Positions 35,405 through 44,201 of a DNA stretch of 64,000 bases are shown here, in pieces. Source of the DNA: Limnohabitans sp. Rim8. Its GTDB lineage: Bacteria > Pseudomonadota > Gammaproteobacteria > Burkholderiales > Burkholderiaceae_C. The notes below the pieces were generated by a model, which worked only from the letters and a program-made list of their open reading frames with translations, made no database searches and was not told where the DNA came from. The position numbers were made by a program, and so were the translations under genes. Every line of letters begins with the position of its first letter. Position 1 is the stretch's first letter. The stretch spans positions 104,969 through 168,968 of the forward strand of contig CAMDFK010000002.1 of the NCBI GenBank assembly GCA_945897465.1, given 5' to 3'.

Positions 35405-38270
35405 GCGCTCGTCTCAACCCATCGGTACCCCTCAAGCCACAGCCCCGACAGGATTGGCGCTTGATCAAGAAGCCGCGCCCGCCGGGCATTGGGACGAGCT
35501 GCGCGGTGAGGTCTCCAACCCCAAGCCGGACGCAGCCCGTGCGATCAGTGCGCCATGGCAGCGCTTCCTTGCCCCTTTGGACAAAGTGGCCCACGCCCGC
35601 GAAGCCGACCTGAACACCCGCATGGCCAACCTGCAGCGGCAGGTGCACGACAACGGCATCACCTACAACGTGTACGCCAGCGCCGACCAACCGCAGCGCC
35701 CCTGGTCACTTGACCTGTTCCCGCTGATGCTCGGCCACAGCGATTGGCAGCAGATCGAGGCGGGTGTGATGCAGCGCATGCAGCTGCTCGAGCGCATCAT
35801 GGCCGATGCTTACGGACCCCAACAATTGGTGTTGCGAGGTCAGCTGCCCGCCGCGCTGGTGCAGGGCCATCCGGCCTATTTGCCTGCCATGCGGGGCGTG
35901 GCTCCGGTGGGTGGCCGTTATTTGTCCTTGGCCGCGTTTGACCTGGCGCGTGGGCCAGACGGCTGTTGGTGGCTGCTGTCGCAGCGCACACAAGCGCCTT
36001 CGGGCTTGGGCTACCTGATCGAAAACCGGCAAATCGTCTCGCGCCTGTTCCCGCAGGCTTTTGAGGCGTTTCCGGTGCAGCGCCTGGCGCACACCTACCG
36101 CACCCTGATCGACGGCATCAAGACCCGCAGCCCGGCAGGTGCCTCGGCGCACATCGCCCTGCTCACGCCCGGGCCGTACAACGAAACCTATTTTGAACAC
36201 GCCTACCTTGCCCGATATCTTGGCCTGAGCCTGGTGCAGGGCAATGACCTGATGGTGCGTGACCAAAAGCTGTACCTCAAAACCCTGCAAGGCCTGCAGC
36301 CGGTGCACGGCTTGCTCAAGCGGGTGGACGACGACTGGTTGGACCCGCTGGAGCTGCGGGCCGACTCCACGCTGGGCGTGCCGGGCCTGCTGCAAGCGGT
36401 GCGCAGCGGCAACGTGTTGGTGGCCAACACGCCAGGCTCGGGCTTTTTGGAGTCCAACGCGCTGCTGGGTTTCATGCCCGGCTTGGCGCGGGAATTGCTG
36501 GGGCAAGAACTGAAACTGCCCGCCATCCCCAGCTGGTGGTGCGGCGAGGCCGCAGCGCTGCAAGACGTGCTGCCACGCATCGCGGCTTGTGTGATCAAGC
36601 CCACCTACCCCCACCACACCGACCGCCACAGTTTTGAGCCGGTGCTGGGCCACCGCCTCTCGCGCCAGGAACAAGCCGAATGGGCCCAGCGCATCGTGCG
36701 CGACCCCGACGCCCACACCCTGCAGTCGTGGTTGCCGCTGTCGCACCAGCCCACTTGGCAAACCGGGCCCGATGGCGCGTCCAGCTTCGCGTCACGCCCG
36801 GTGGTGCTGCGCGTGTTTGCGGTGATCGATGCTCACGGCAGTTGTCTGGTTTTGCCGGGAGGTCTGGCCCGGCTGGGGACAAGCGAAGGCATCGCTTCGA
36901 TGCAGCGCGGCGGCTCCAGCGCCGACGTGTGGGTGCAAGCCCGTTCAGCCATGGCAAATAACGCCCCATCTGCCATGGCAAGAGCGACTCCCTCTGTCGT
37001 TACGAGTGCCAACCCCTCTGTCATTGGGAGTGCCACACACTCTTTTAACGCGAGCGCCACCCCCTTTGTCATTGCGAGCGAAGCGTGGCAATCCATGTCT
37101 TCATCGAGCAACTCAGCCAGCAGTCCACCATCTGGATCGCCACCTCGCTTCGCTCCTCGCGATGACGAATCCCCTGAGAAAGCCTCGCCCAAACTACAGC
37201 GCCAGCGCCTGGTTACAAGCCGCGCCGCAGAAAACCTTTTCTGGATGGGCCGCTACACCGAGCGCACCGAAAACACTTTGCGCTTGGTCCGCCTGAGTCT
37301 GGAAATTCTGGGCAGCGAGAACCAGAACCTGCCCTGTTTGCTGAACTTCATCTCCCGTATGGCCGCACGCCACGGCCTGGTAAGGGCCGGTGTACCTGCC
37401 GCAGCGCAGGCGCATCGTGTGTTCGAGCGCTCCTTGATCGCGGGCCTGTGGGACCAGGAACTGGCCACCAGCGTGGGCTTCAACCTGCGCTCGGTGCGCC
37501 TGGCCGCAGCTTCGGTGCGCGAGCGCCTCTCGCCTGAACACTGGCGCCTGTTGGAACAAGCCGAATCACGCTTTTTCCAGCTGGCCAAAGGGACCGGCTT
37601 GGCCCAACCCACCCCAGACGAATTGCCCGAAACCGTGGCGGTGCAAAGGCTGTTGGCCGACACTAGCCAGATGTTGGCCGCCCTCACAGGTGCACAAACC
37701 GACCGCATGAGCCGCGATGACGGCTGGCGTTTGCTCTCCATGGGCCGCCACATCGAGCGGTTGGAATTTTTGTCGCATGCCCTGAGCGAAGCCGTTCAGC
37801 TCGGCCTGATCGAAGAGCAAGCCGGGTTTGACGCCGTGCTCGATTTGTTTGACAGCACCATCAGCTTCCATGCCCAGTACCAACAAAGCCGCACCCCCCA
37901 GGCCCTGATGGACCTTCTGGTGACCGACCCGGACAACCCCCGCTCGCTGGGCTGGGTGGCGCACACCTTGCGATCGCGCTTGAAGCGCATGGGCCACCTG
38001 GCCGATGGGGCGACCTTGCCCCTGGCCGAGCGCCTGCCCGCGCTGATCGATTGGCGTCCCGAGTTCCTTTGGCCCTTGGACGCCTCGGGGGGGGCAAGTT
38101 CGAGCACCGCTGCCCCTGTGGTGAGTCAGCCACTGCCCCTGCAGGCCACACTTGGCCAATGCCAAAGCGCTGCCCGCGAGGTGTCTGACCAGCTGTGCAG
38201 CCTGTTTTTTACGCACAGCGGCGAAGCCCGCCACAGCGTGGGCGCTGGTAATTCAAGGCACAAGGGATAG
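35397..38270 (+). CDS. Circularly permuted ATP-grasp / alpha-E fusion protein
   Basis: A 957-residue fusion. The ATP-grasp part covers about 50-515 (LTPGPYNETYFEHAYLARYLG, LKRVDDDWLDPLELRADSTLG, GGSSADVWV at its end). The alpha-E part covers about 600-930 (TSRAAENLFWMGRYTERTENTLRLVR). The linker, residues about 517-590, is low-complexity and built of a 24-bp tandem array plus a palindromic repeat (36945-37166), all in frame. The start ATG overlaps the DUF2126 gene's end. Together with the flanking transglutaminases it forms a three-gene operon. Function within the system is inferred only. Confidence 0.9.
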   Translation: MNERSSQPIGTPQATAPTGLALDQEAAPAGHWDELRGEVSNPKPDAARAISAPWQRFLAPLDKVAHAREADLNTRMANLQRQVHDNGITYNVYASADQPQRPWSLDLFPLMLGHSDWQQIEAGVMQRMQLLERIMADAYGPQQLVLRGQLPAALVQGHPAYLPAMRGVAPVGGRYLSLAAFDLARGPDGCWWLLSQRTQAPSGLGYLIENRQIVSRLFPQAFEAFPVQRLAHTYRTLIDGIKTRSPAGASAHIALLTPGPYNETYFEHAYLARYLGLSLVQGNDLMVRDQKLYLKTLQGLQPVHGLLKRVDDDWLDPLELRADSTLGVPGLLQAVRSGNVLVANTPGSGFLESNALLGFMPGLARELLGQELKLPAIPSWWCGEAAALQDVLPRIAACVIKPTYPHHTDRHSFEPVLGHRLSRQEQAEWAQRIVRDPDAHTLQSWLPLSHQPTWQTGPDGASSFASRPVVLRVFAVIDAHGSCLVLPGGLARLGTSEGIASMQRGGSSADVWVQARSAMANNAPSAMARATPSVVTSANPSVIGSATHSFNASATPFVIASEAWQSMSSSSNSASSPPSGSPPRFAPRDDESPEKASPKLQRQRLVTSRAAENLFWMGRYTERTENTLRLVRLSLEILGSENQNLPCLLNFISRMAARHGLVRAGVPAAAQAHRVFERSLIAGLWDQELATSVGFNLRSVRLAAASVRERLSPEHWRLLEQAESRFFQLAKGTGLAQPTPDELPETVAVQRLLADTSQMLAALTGAQTDRMSRDDGWRLLSMGRHIERLEFLSHALSEAVQLGLIEEQAGFDAVLDLFDSTISFHAQYQQSRTPQALMDLLVTDPDNPRSLGWVAHTLRSRLKRMGHLADGATLPLAERLPALIDWRPEFLWPLDASGGASSSTAAPVVSQPLPLQATLGQCQSAAREVSDQLCSLFFTHSGEARHSVGAGNSRHKG
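36945..37088 (+). repeat. Degenerate 24-bp tandem array (6 units) inside the ATP-grasp/alpha-E gene
   Basis: Six 24-nt units (36945, 36969, 36993, 37017, 37041, 37065) share the pattern TCTGTCATTGCGAGYGCCAC. Each encodes eight residues of the type PSVIGSAT. The last unit is the left arm of palindromic repeat copy B, so the array appears to be derived from that arm by tandem duplication and drift. Confidence 0.75.
37068..37166. repeat. Palindromic repeat, copy B, inside the ATP-grasp/alpha-E gene
   Basis: The left arm begins at 37068 with GTCATTGCGAGCGAAGCGTG. The right arm ends at 37166 and is its inverted, slightly insertion-bearing copy (GGATCGCCACCTCGCTTCGC onwards). About 36 bp separate the arms. 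Arm orientation is opposite to copy A in purL. It encodes VIASEAWQSM ... GSPPRFAPRDDES in frame. Confidence 0.8.
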
Positions 38271-38284
38271 AGACAAGAAACACC

Positions 38285-39193
38285 ATGCGCCTGGCCATCA
38301 CGCACGACACCCGCTACCGCTACAGCCCCTCGGTGCAAACCGCTCAGCATGTGGCCCACCTGCAAGCGGCCGACACACCCTGCCAAACCGTCCTGCGCCA
38401 CACCATGCAGATCTCGCCTGAGGCTTCGGTACAGCACAGCATCGACGCCTTTCTGAACCACCGCGCCTATTGGGCCCTGACGCACCCGCACGAGGGCCTG
38501 AGCGTGCGGGCCTTCACCGAGGTCGAAACCCGCGCGATCGCTCCCATCGCACCAGCCAGTGCCCAGCAATGCTGGGAAGCCGTGCGCGAGCACTTCCGCT
38601 ACCGGGGTGGCCAAGCCGGTGATGTGCATGCGGGTTGGGTCTTTGGCTCGCACCATGCGCCGGTGCACACCGCCTTTGAGGCCTATGCACAAAGCTGTTT
38701 CACGCCCGGCCGCTCGCTCATGCAAGCAGCCCAGGCCCTCACGGCCCAAATGCACCGCGATTTCCATTACGAAACGGCCAGCACCGACATCAACACCCCG
38801 GCTCTTGAGGCGCTGCACAACAAACGAGGGGTTTGCCAGGACTTTGCCCACATCCTCGTGGCTTGCTTGCGCTCGCTGGGCTTGCCCGCCCGCTACGTGA
38901 GCGGCTACCTGCTCACCCAGCCGCCACCGGGCCAGCCCCGCCTGGTGGGCAGCGATGCCTCGCACGCCTGGGCTTCGGTGTATGTGCCCGAGTTGGCCAG
39001 CCACGCTAGCCTTGGCTGGTTCGACCTGGACCCGACCAACGACCGCTGTGGCCTGGCCAGCCCGGGCGAGGACTACGTGCGTCTGGCTGTGGGCCGCGAT
39101 TTTGCCGATGTCTCGCCTCTGCGTGGCGTGTTGCAAGGCGGCGGCTCGCACACCCTCGAGGTGGCTGTCACAGTGGCCCCTTTGGACGTGTGA
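38285..39193 (+). CDS. Transglutaminase-like cysteine protease, small form
   Basis: A 302-residue protein with the N-terminal beta-domain MRLAITHDTRYRYSPSVQTAQH typical of this family, followed by the transglutaminase core: C184 in KRGVCQDFAHI, H227 in DASHAWASVYVP and Asp in WFDLDPTND. It is the third gene of the DUF2126/ATP-grasp-alpha-E operon, 14 bp after the fusion gene. The family is thought to act as a peptidase or amide hydrolase on the product of the associated ligase. No signal peptide is visible. Confidence 0.9.
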   Translation: MRLAITHDTRYRYSPSVQTAQHVAHLQAADTPCQTVLRHTMQISPEASVQHSIDAFLNHRAYWALTHPHEGLSVRAFTEVETRAIAPIAPASAQQCWEAVREHFRYRGGQAGDVHAGWVFGSHHAPVHTAFEAYAQSCFTPGRSLMQAAQALTAQMHRDFHYETASTDINTPALEALHNKRGVCQDFAHILVACLRSLGLPARYVSGYLLTQPPPGQPRLVGSDASHAWASVYVPELASHASLGWFDLDPTNDRCGLASPGEDYVRLAVGRDFADVSPLRGVLQGGGSHTLEVAVTVAPLDV

Positions 39194-39305
39194 TCTGATC
39201 ATCTAAAGACAGCGGCCATTCACAGGCACCTTCGGCGACAATGTCTTTTTTGCAATGCCTGCTTCAGCGGGCGTCCACCTTCAACGAGCGAACGAGACCA
39301 CCCCC

Positions 39306-39764
39306 ATGAGCGTTTACGACCAACTCAAAGCCCTGAACATCGAGCTGCCCCCCGTGGCCGTTCCAGCCGCAGCCTATGTGCCCTTTGTGCAAAGCGGCAA
39401 CCTTGTTTTTCTGTCAGGCCACATCGCTAAAAAAGATGGCAAAGTCTGGGCCGGACAACTGGGTAAAAACATCACAACCGCCGAAGGCCAGCAAGCCGCA
39501 CGCGCCGTCGCGATTGACCTGATGGGCACCCTGCACGCGGCCATCGGCGACCTGAACAAGGTCAAACGCATTGTCAAAGTGATGAGCCTGGTCAACTCCA
39601 CGGGCGACTTCACCGAGCAGCACCTGGTCACCAACGGCTGCAGTGAACTGCTGGGCCAAGTCTTTGGACCGCAAGTGGGCGCACATGCCCGCAGCGCGTT
39701 TGGCGTAGCGCAAATCCCCATGGGCGCTTGTGTCGAGATCGAGATGATTGCCGAAATTGCCTGA
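39306..39764 (+). CDS. RidA/YjgF family protein
   Basis: A 152-residue trimeric-type RidA protein. It has an N-terminal extension (MSVYDQLKALNIELPPVAVPAAAYVPFVQSG) seen in the larger YjgF-like group, and core motifs VFLSGHIAKKDGK, ALNNLxA-like AIGDLNKVKRIVKVMSLVNS and HARSAFGVAQIPMGACVEIEMIAEI. RidA proteins deaminate reactive enamines and imines, but this subgroup's activity is not established; an arginine at the usual R105 position could be the R in HARSAFG. ATG 39306 is chosen. Confidence 0.9.
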   Translation: MSVYDQLKALNIELPPVAVPAAAYVPFVQSGNLVFLSGHIAKKDGKVWAGQLGKNITTAEGQQAARAVAIDLMGTLHAAIGDLNKVKRIVKVMSLVNSTGDFTEQHLVTNGCSELLGQVFGPQVGAHARSAFGVAQIPMGACVEIEMIAEIA

Positions 39765-39773
39765 TCTGCAGCC

Positions 39774-40040
39774 ATGCCCATTGAGCTGAACAAAGAGGAC
39801 CGCGCTCAGGCGATTGCCAGCATCGAGCGCTACTTCGAGGCCAATTTCGAGCAAAAGATCGGCAACATTTCTGCCGGTGCCCTGCTCGGCTTTGTCCTGG
39901 AAGAAATTGGCCCCAGCATCTACAACCGCGCCGTGAGTGACGTCAAAGAGCGCATGCTCATGCGTGTGGAAGACCTGGAATACGAAGTTCGTGCGGACGA
40001 ATTTCAGTATTGGCAAAAGTTCAAGCCACGCAAACCATGA
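39774..40040 (+). CDS. DUF2164 family protein
   Basis: An 88-residue acidic cytosolic protein matching DUF2164 (MPIELNKEDRAQAIASIERYFEANFEQKIGNISAGALLGFVLEEIGPSIYNRAV pattern, quoted here only as a description of the first half). Function is unknown. It starts 9 bp after the RidA gene and overlaps the following small lipoprotein gene by ATGA. Confidence 0.82.
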   Translation: MPIELNKEDRAQAIASIERYFEANFEQKIGNISAGALLGFVLEEIGPSIYNRAVSDVKERMLMRVEDLEYEVRADEFQYWQKFKPRKP

Positions 40041-40237
40041 ACAAGGCCCTCGTCGCTCTGATCCTGTCAGGGTGTCTGTCGGGTTGCGGCCTGATTTCAA
40101 CGCAAGCTGTGTACGAAGAAATCCGTGCCCAGGAAAAGGCCAAGGCCGTGGGCAACGGCGCCGCCTCTAGAACCCAGCTGCCCTCCTACGATCATTACCA
40201 AAAAGAGCGCTCAGTGCTCTCGCCCGAACCCCGTTGA
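40037..40237 (+). CDS. Small lipoprotein of unknown function
   Basis: A 66-residue protein with a type II signal peptide (MNKALVALILSGCLSGC, lipobox LSGC with Cys17). The mature part is short, hydrophilic and helix-prone (VYEEIRAQEKAKAVGNGA), with no recognised domain. It overlaps the DUF2164 gene by 4 bp, so it is translationally coupled. Confidence 0.7.
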   Translation: MNKALVALILSGCLSGCGLISTQAVYEEIRAQEKAKAVGNGAASRTQLPSYDHYQKERSVLSPEPR

Positions 40238-40285
40238 ATTCCGAATGGCCAATCCTTGAACTTATAACCACCCCAGGAGACTTTG

Positions 40286-40801
40286 ATGACCCTTTCCATG
40301 TCCCGCGCCAGCCTGCCCGTGTGCACCCGCATGCTCACCAACCTGAGCCACATCCTGGCCAAGGCCGAGCAGTTTGTCGAGGCCAAAAAGATCGACCCCA
40401 CGGCGCTGACCACCTACCGCCTGGCCCCCGATATGTTTCCCTTCACACGCCAGGTTCTGATCGCCTGCGACGCGGCCAAAAACGGTGTCGCCCGTTTGGG
40501 TGGGGTTGAAGCGCCCAAGTTCGAGGACAACGAAACCACCTTGGCCCAGCTGCAAGAGCGCATCCAGAAAACCCTGGCCTTCATCGCCACCGTGCCCGCA
40601 GCGGCCTTGGACGGCACCGAGGACAAAGAAATCACCTTCCCCGCGGGCCCTGGCAAAACCCGCACCCTCAGCGGGCAAGACTACCTGTGCCACTGGATGC
40701 TGCCCAATCTGTACTTCCACATCACCACGGCCTACACCATCCTGCGCCACAACGGCGTGGAAGTGGGCAAGATCGATTACCTGTTGGGTGCACAGGGCTG
40801 A
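40286..40801 (+). CDS. DUF1993 family protein
   Basis: A 171-residue helical protein of the DUF1993 (DinB-like) family, with LTNLSHILAKAEQFVEAKKIDP, RLAPDMFPFTRQVLIACDAAKNGVARL and GQDYLCHWMLPNLYFHITTAYTILRHNGVEVGKIDYL type segments. The function is unknown; related DinB-fold proteins bind metals or thiols. AGGAG at 40275-40279 lies 6 bp upstream of ATG 40286. Its stop is followed after 36 bp by the first of the two 90-bp direct repeats. Confidence 0.83.
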   Translation: MTLSMSRASLPVCTRMLTNLSHILAKAEQFVEAKKIDPTALTTYRLAPDMFPFTRQVLIACDAAKNGVARLGGVEAPKFEDNETTLAQLQERIQKTLAFIATVPAAALDGTEDKEITFPAGPGKTRTLSGQDYLCHWMLPNLYFHITTAYTILRHNGVEVGKIDYLLGAQG

Positions 40802-40837
40802 GACCCTCACCGGCGGCTCAGCCTTTGCTGATTCAAG

Positions 40838-40927
40838 CTGTCCCCAAACCCCGTGCCCAAAGCTGTGGACAAGTGCTGGGACAAGCCGCCAAAGTCTCGC
40901 CCAGCAAAGGCTGGCGGGACGTGCTCA
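40838..40927 (+). repeat. 90-bp direct repeat, upstream copy
   Basis: It runs from CTGTCCCCAAAC to GACGTGCTCA and is about 95 percent identical, without gaps, to 41593-41682. It contains a hairpin (40898-40916, CGCC...GGCG). The last 7 bp, GTGCTCA, also form an inverted repeat with TGAGCAC at 40933-40939. It lies immediately upstream of the toxin-antitoxin promoter. Confidence 0.9.
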
Positions 40928-40955
40928 CTCGTTGAGCACGCCCCCAATCGCACTA

Positions 40956-40987
40956 TTGACAATGCGCTTAACCGCATTGAAAATAAT
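40956..40987 (+). promoter_or_regulatory. Promoter and operator of the toxin-antitoxin operon
   Basis: TTGACA (40956-40961) is a consensus -35. An A/T-rich -10 region (about 40979-40987, GAAAATAAT) follows. Between them AATGCG-N6-CGCATT (40961-40978) is a perfect dyad. Placement inside the promoter is what is expected for autorepression by a Phd/YefM antitoxin. Confidence 0.55.
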
Positions 40988-41016
40988 GTTCTATTTATTA
41001 ACTCAGCCCAACCATC

Positions 41017-41289
41017 ATGTCCCAACTGACTGCCAACGACCTCAAGGTGCGCGGCATTGCTGCGATCGAGTCGGCCTTGGCTGAACAGACCGAAGCCACC
41101 ATCTCGGTACGTGGAAAAGACCGGTTTGTGGTGATGGACATGGCGCAGTACCACTACCTGCGCGAATGCGAGTTAGAAGCCGCCTTGATCCAGAGTCGCG
41201 CCGACCTGGCTGCTGGACGAGCCCTACAAGAAAGCGCCCAGGATCACATGGCACGTCTGGACGCCATGCTGAGCAAACCAACGCACTGA
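41017..41289 (+). CDS. Type II antitoxin, Phd/YefM family
   Basis: A 90-residue antitoxin with the DNA-binding N-terminus TANDLKVRGIAAIESALAEQTEATISVRGKDRFVVMDMAQY in the Phd/YefM manner and a helical, probably disordered C-terminus (RADLAAGRALQESAQDHMARLDAML) that would wrap the toxin. It precedes the toxin by 22 bp, the usual order. The operator dyad is upstream. The whole module is between two 90-bp direct repeats. Confidence 0.88.
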   Translation: MSQLTANDLKVRGIAAIESALAEQTEATISVRGKDRFVVMDMAQYHYLRECELEAALIQSRADLAAGRALQESAQDHMARLDAMLSKPTH

Positions 41290-41311
41290 GACAAAAAGCT
41301 GCTCAAACGGC

Positions 41312-41587
41312 ATGCCCTACTCGCTTGTCTTTACCGACGCGTACATGCGCAGAGCTGTGTGGTTCATCAAGCGACATCCTGAGCTTCGTACACAGTACGC
41401 CAAAACCCTGTCTCTGCTTGAGCTCAACCCGCAACACCCTTCGCTGCGCTTGCATGCCCTGTCTGGGAGACTCAGCGGCATGCATTCGGTGTCCATCAAT
41501 CTGTCTTACCGCATCACTTTGGAGCTTCTGATTCAAGATCAAAAAATCATCCCCATCAACGTGGGTGACCACGACGCGGTTTATTGA
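41312..41587 (+). CDS. Type II toxin, RelE/ParE superfamily (YafQ-like)
   Basis: A 91-residue basic protein with the RelE/ParE fold pattern: FTDAYMRRAVWFIKRHPELRTQYAKTLSLLELNPQHP helices, LRLHALSGRLSGMHSVSINLSYRIT beta-strands and a C-terminal NVGDHDAVY with the His-Asp and aromatic end typical of this group. It is probably a ribosome-dependent mRNA interferase; a gyrase-inhibiting ParE role cannot be excluded. It ends 5 bp before the second 90-bp repeat. Confidence 0.85.
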   Translation: MPYSLVFTDAYMRRAVWFIKRHPELRTQYAKTLSLLELNPQHPSLRLHALSGRLSGMHSVSINLSYRITLELLIQDQKIIPINVGDHDAVY

Positions 41588-41592
41588 CAAGA

Positions 41593-41682
41593 CTGTCCCC
41601 AAACACCGTGTCCAAAGCTGTGGACAAGTGCTGGGACAAGCCGCCAAAGTCCCGCCCAGCAAAGGCTGGCGTGACGTGCTCA
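41593..41682 (+). repeat. 90-bp direct repeat, downstream copy
   Basis: The second copy of the repeat at 40838-40927, offset by 755 bp, with only about four substitutions and no gap. It contains the same hairpin (41653-41671). It begins right after the toxin stop codon and ends before the convergent parC gene. Confidence 0.9.
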
Positions 41683-41718
41683 AAAAAGCATCAACACGGC
41701 CTGATGACTGCGCCCTGA

Positions 41719-44100
41719 TCACTCCACCCGCGTCACTTTGTTCGGCTTGAAGCCCAAGTCCGCCACTTTGCCTTTTTTGGCGCGAGCGGTTTTGGCATTG
41801 TTCAGACTGCGGATTTCAAGCGTTTCTTCGCGCTCTTTGCCGCCTCGGCCAACGCCTTCGATCTTGATGCTGCGGATGTAGGCTGCCGCCCCTGCCAGGC
41901 TATCTTTGGCATCCAGGTCGATGAGCATGAGGCCCCGGCCGCCTTTTTCCAGGGTCTTGAGTTCGCTGATCTCAAAGGTGAGCACACGGCCGCCCGTGCT
42001 GGCGCAGCACACACTGTTGGCAGCGGGCATGGCTTGCTTGTCGGCGGGCACGGTGGCACTGCTGCCGCTCACATGGCTGGGGGCACAAACGGTTTCGCCA
42101 TCGCCCAGGCTGATGAAGGCCTTGCCCGCTTTGTTGCGCGAGATCATGTTCTCGACCGAGGCCATGAAGCCGTAGCCACCTGAGCCGCTCAGCAACAGCG
42201 TTGCATGGGCCGGGCCTGCAAAGTAGTGTGCGGGTTGCGTGCCGGTTTCCAGATCGATGAGGGTGGTGATCGGCTGGCCATCGCCGCGTGCGCCGGGCAA
42301 GGTGGCCACGGGCACGCTGTAGATGCGGCCTGTCCCATTTTTGGCCGTGCCGAAGATCAGCAGCGTGTCTACCGTGCGGCATTCAAAAGTGCCATACAGT
42401 CCGTCGCCCGCCTTGAAGGCAAAGCTCGTCGCGTCGTGGCCGTGGCCCGTGCGGGCACGCACCCAGCCTTTTTCTGACACGACCACCGTCACGGGCTCGT
42501 CCACCACCTTGACTTCGGCCACGGCTTTTTTCTCTTCCTGAATCAGCGTGCGGCGCGGGTCGGCAAAGGTCTTGGCGTCGGCTTCGATCTCCTTGATCAT
42601 CAGGCGGCGCAGCGCGGCAGGGCTGCCCAAAATTTCTTCGAGCTTGCCCTGCTCTTGACGCAACTCGCTCAGCTCTTGTTCGATCTTGATGGCCTCCAAA
42701 CGGGCCAGTTGGCGCAGGCGAATCTCCAGAATGTCTTCGGCCTGGCGGTCACTGAGCTTGAAGGCTTCGATCAGCGCAGGCTTGGGATCGTCGCTGTGGC
42801 GGATGATGCGGATCACCTCATCGATGTTCAGCAAGACCAACTGGCGGCCTTCCAGAATGTGGATGCGGTCCAGCACTTTGTTCAGGCGGTGCTGACTGCG
42901 GCGGGTGATGGTGGTCTGGCGGAAGCTGATCCACTCCACCAGCATCTGGCGCAACGACTTCTGGATGGGTTTGCCGTCGATGCCCACCGAAGTCATGTTG
43001 ATCGGCGCAGATGTTTCTAGGCTGGTGTGCGCCAGCAACGCGGTGATGAGCTCGCTCTGTTCGACGCGGCTGGTTTTGGGCTCGAACACCAGGCGCACGG
43101 CGGCGTCTTTGCTGGACTCGTCACGCACCACGTCCAGCACGGCCAGCATGCTGGCCTTGAGCTGCAGCTGGTCGGTGCTGAGCGCTTTCTTGCCGGCTTT
43201 GACTTTGGGGTTGGTGAGTTCTTCAATTTCTTCGAGCACGCGCTGCGAGCTCACGCCTTGCGGCAACTCGGTCACCACGAGTTGCCATTGGCCACGGGCG
43301 AGTTCTTCGATCTTCCAACGGGCACGCACTTTGAGGCTGCCGCGCCCGGTGCGGTAGGCGTCGGCAATGTCGCTGGCCGGGCTGATGATCTGGCCGCCAC
43401 CGGGGTAGTCGGGGCCAGGAATGATGGCCATCAGCTCGCTGTCGCTCAGCTTGTCGTTCTTGATCAAGGCCACGCAGGCATCGGCCACTTCGCGCAGGTT
43501 GTGGCTGGGGATCTCTGTGGCCAGACCCACGGCAATGCCGCTGGCACCGTTGAGCAAGCTGAACGGCAAACGCGCAGGCAGCTGGCGCGGCTCTTCGGTC
43601 GAGCCGTCGTAGTTGGGGATGAAGTCCACCGTGCCCATGTCGATCTCGTCGAGCAGCAAGCTGGTGATGCGCGACAGACGCGCTTCGGTGTAACGCATGG
43701 CGGCTGCGCCGTCGCCGTCTCGACTGCCAAAGTTGCCCTGCCCGTCGATCAGTGGGTAGCGCTGCGAAAAGTCCTGCGCCATGCGCACCAGCGCGTCGTA
43801 CGCCGCAGTGTCTCCGTGCGGGTGGTAACGGCCCAGCACATCACCCACCACGCGGGCGCTTTTGACCGGCTTGGCGGCGGTGTTGTTGTTCGGGCCGCTG
43901 TACGACAAACCCATGCGGTCCATGGAATACAAAATTCGCCGCTGCACTGGCTTTTGGCCGTCGCACACGTCGGGCAAGGCGCGGCCTTTGACGACGGACA
44001 GCGCGTATTCCAGATAGGCCCGCTGGGCGTAGGCGCCCAGGTGGTCGCCTTCAGGGGCGGCAGGTTGCACATCAGTGTCGGGGGTCAGCAAGTCGGTCAT
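41719..44100 (-). CDS. parC: DNA topoisomerase IV subunit A
   Basis: A 793-residue type IIA topoisomerase subunit that decatenates daughter chromosomes. The quinolone-determining region [18 protein letters not shown] is at residues 92-109 and the catalytic Tyr137 is in [10 protein letters not shown]. The C-terminal beta-pinwheel is present and lacks a GyrA box, separating it from GyrA. A 214-bp gap with a palindromic repeat separates it from parE upstream on the same strand. Confidence 0.96.
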   Translation of the reverse strand: MTDLLTPDTDVQPAAPEGDHLGAYAQRAYLEYALSVVKGRALPDVCDGQKPVQRRILYSMDRMGLSYSGPNNNTAAKPVKSARVVGDVLGRYHPHGDTAAYDALVRMAQDFSQRYPLIDGQGNFGSRDGDGAAAMRYTEARLSRITSLLLDEIDMGTVDFIPNYDGSTEEPRQLPARLPFSLLNGASGIAVGLATEIPSHNLREVADACVALIKNDKLSDSELMAIIPGPDYPGGGQIISPASDIADAYRTGRGSLKVRARWKIEELARGQWQLVVTELPQGVSSQRVLEEIEELTNPKVKAGKKALSTDQLQLKASMLAVLDVVRDESSKDAAVRLVFEPKTSRVEQSELITALLAHTSLETSAPINMTSVGIDGKPIQKSLRQMLVEWISFRQTTITRRSQHRLNKVLDRIHILEGRQLVLLNIDEVIRIIRHSDDPKPALIEAFKLSDRQAEDILEIRLRQLARLEAIKIEQELSELRQEQGKLEEILGSPAALRRLMIKEIEADAKTFADPRRTLIQEEKKAVAEVKVVDEPVTVVVSEKGWVRARTGHGHDATSFAFKAGDGLYGTFECRTVDTLLIFGTAKNGTGRIYSVPVATLPGARGDGQPITTLIDLETGTQPAHYFAGPAHATLLLSGSGGYGFMASVENMISRNKAGKAFISLGDGETVCAPSHVSGSSATVPADKQAMPAANSVCCASTGGRVLTFEISELKTLEKGGRGLMLIDLDAKDSLAGAAAYIRSIKIEGVGRGGKEREETLEIRSLNNAKTARAKKGKVADLGFKPNKVTRVE

Positions 44101-44201
44101 TTTTGGGCGAGTTATTGGTTTTGCAAAGGGTTGTGGCGTTGGGCGGACCTTGATTTGCTATCCACCGCATGAAGCCAACAGTCAAACTGGACAGCCCAAA
44201 C

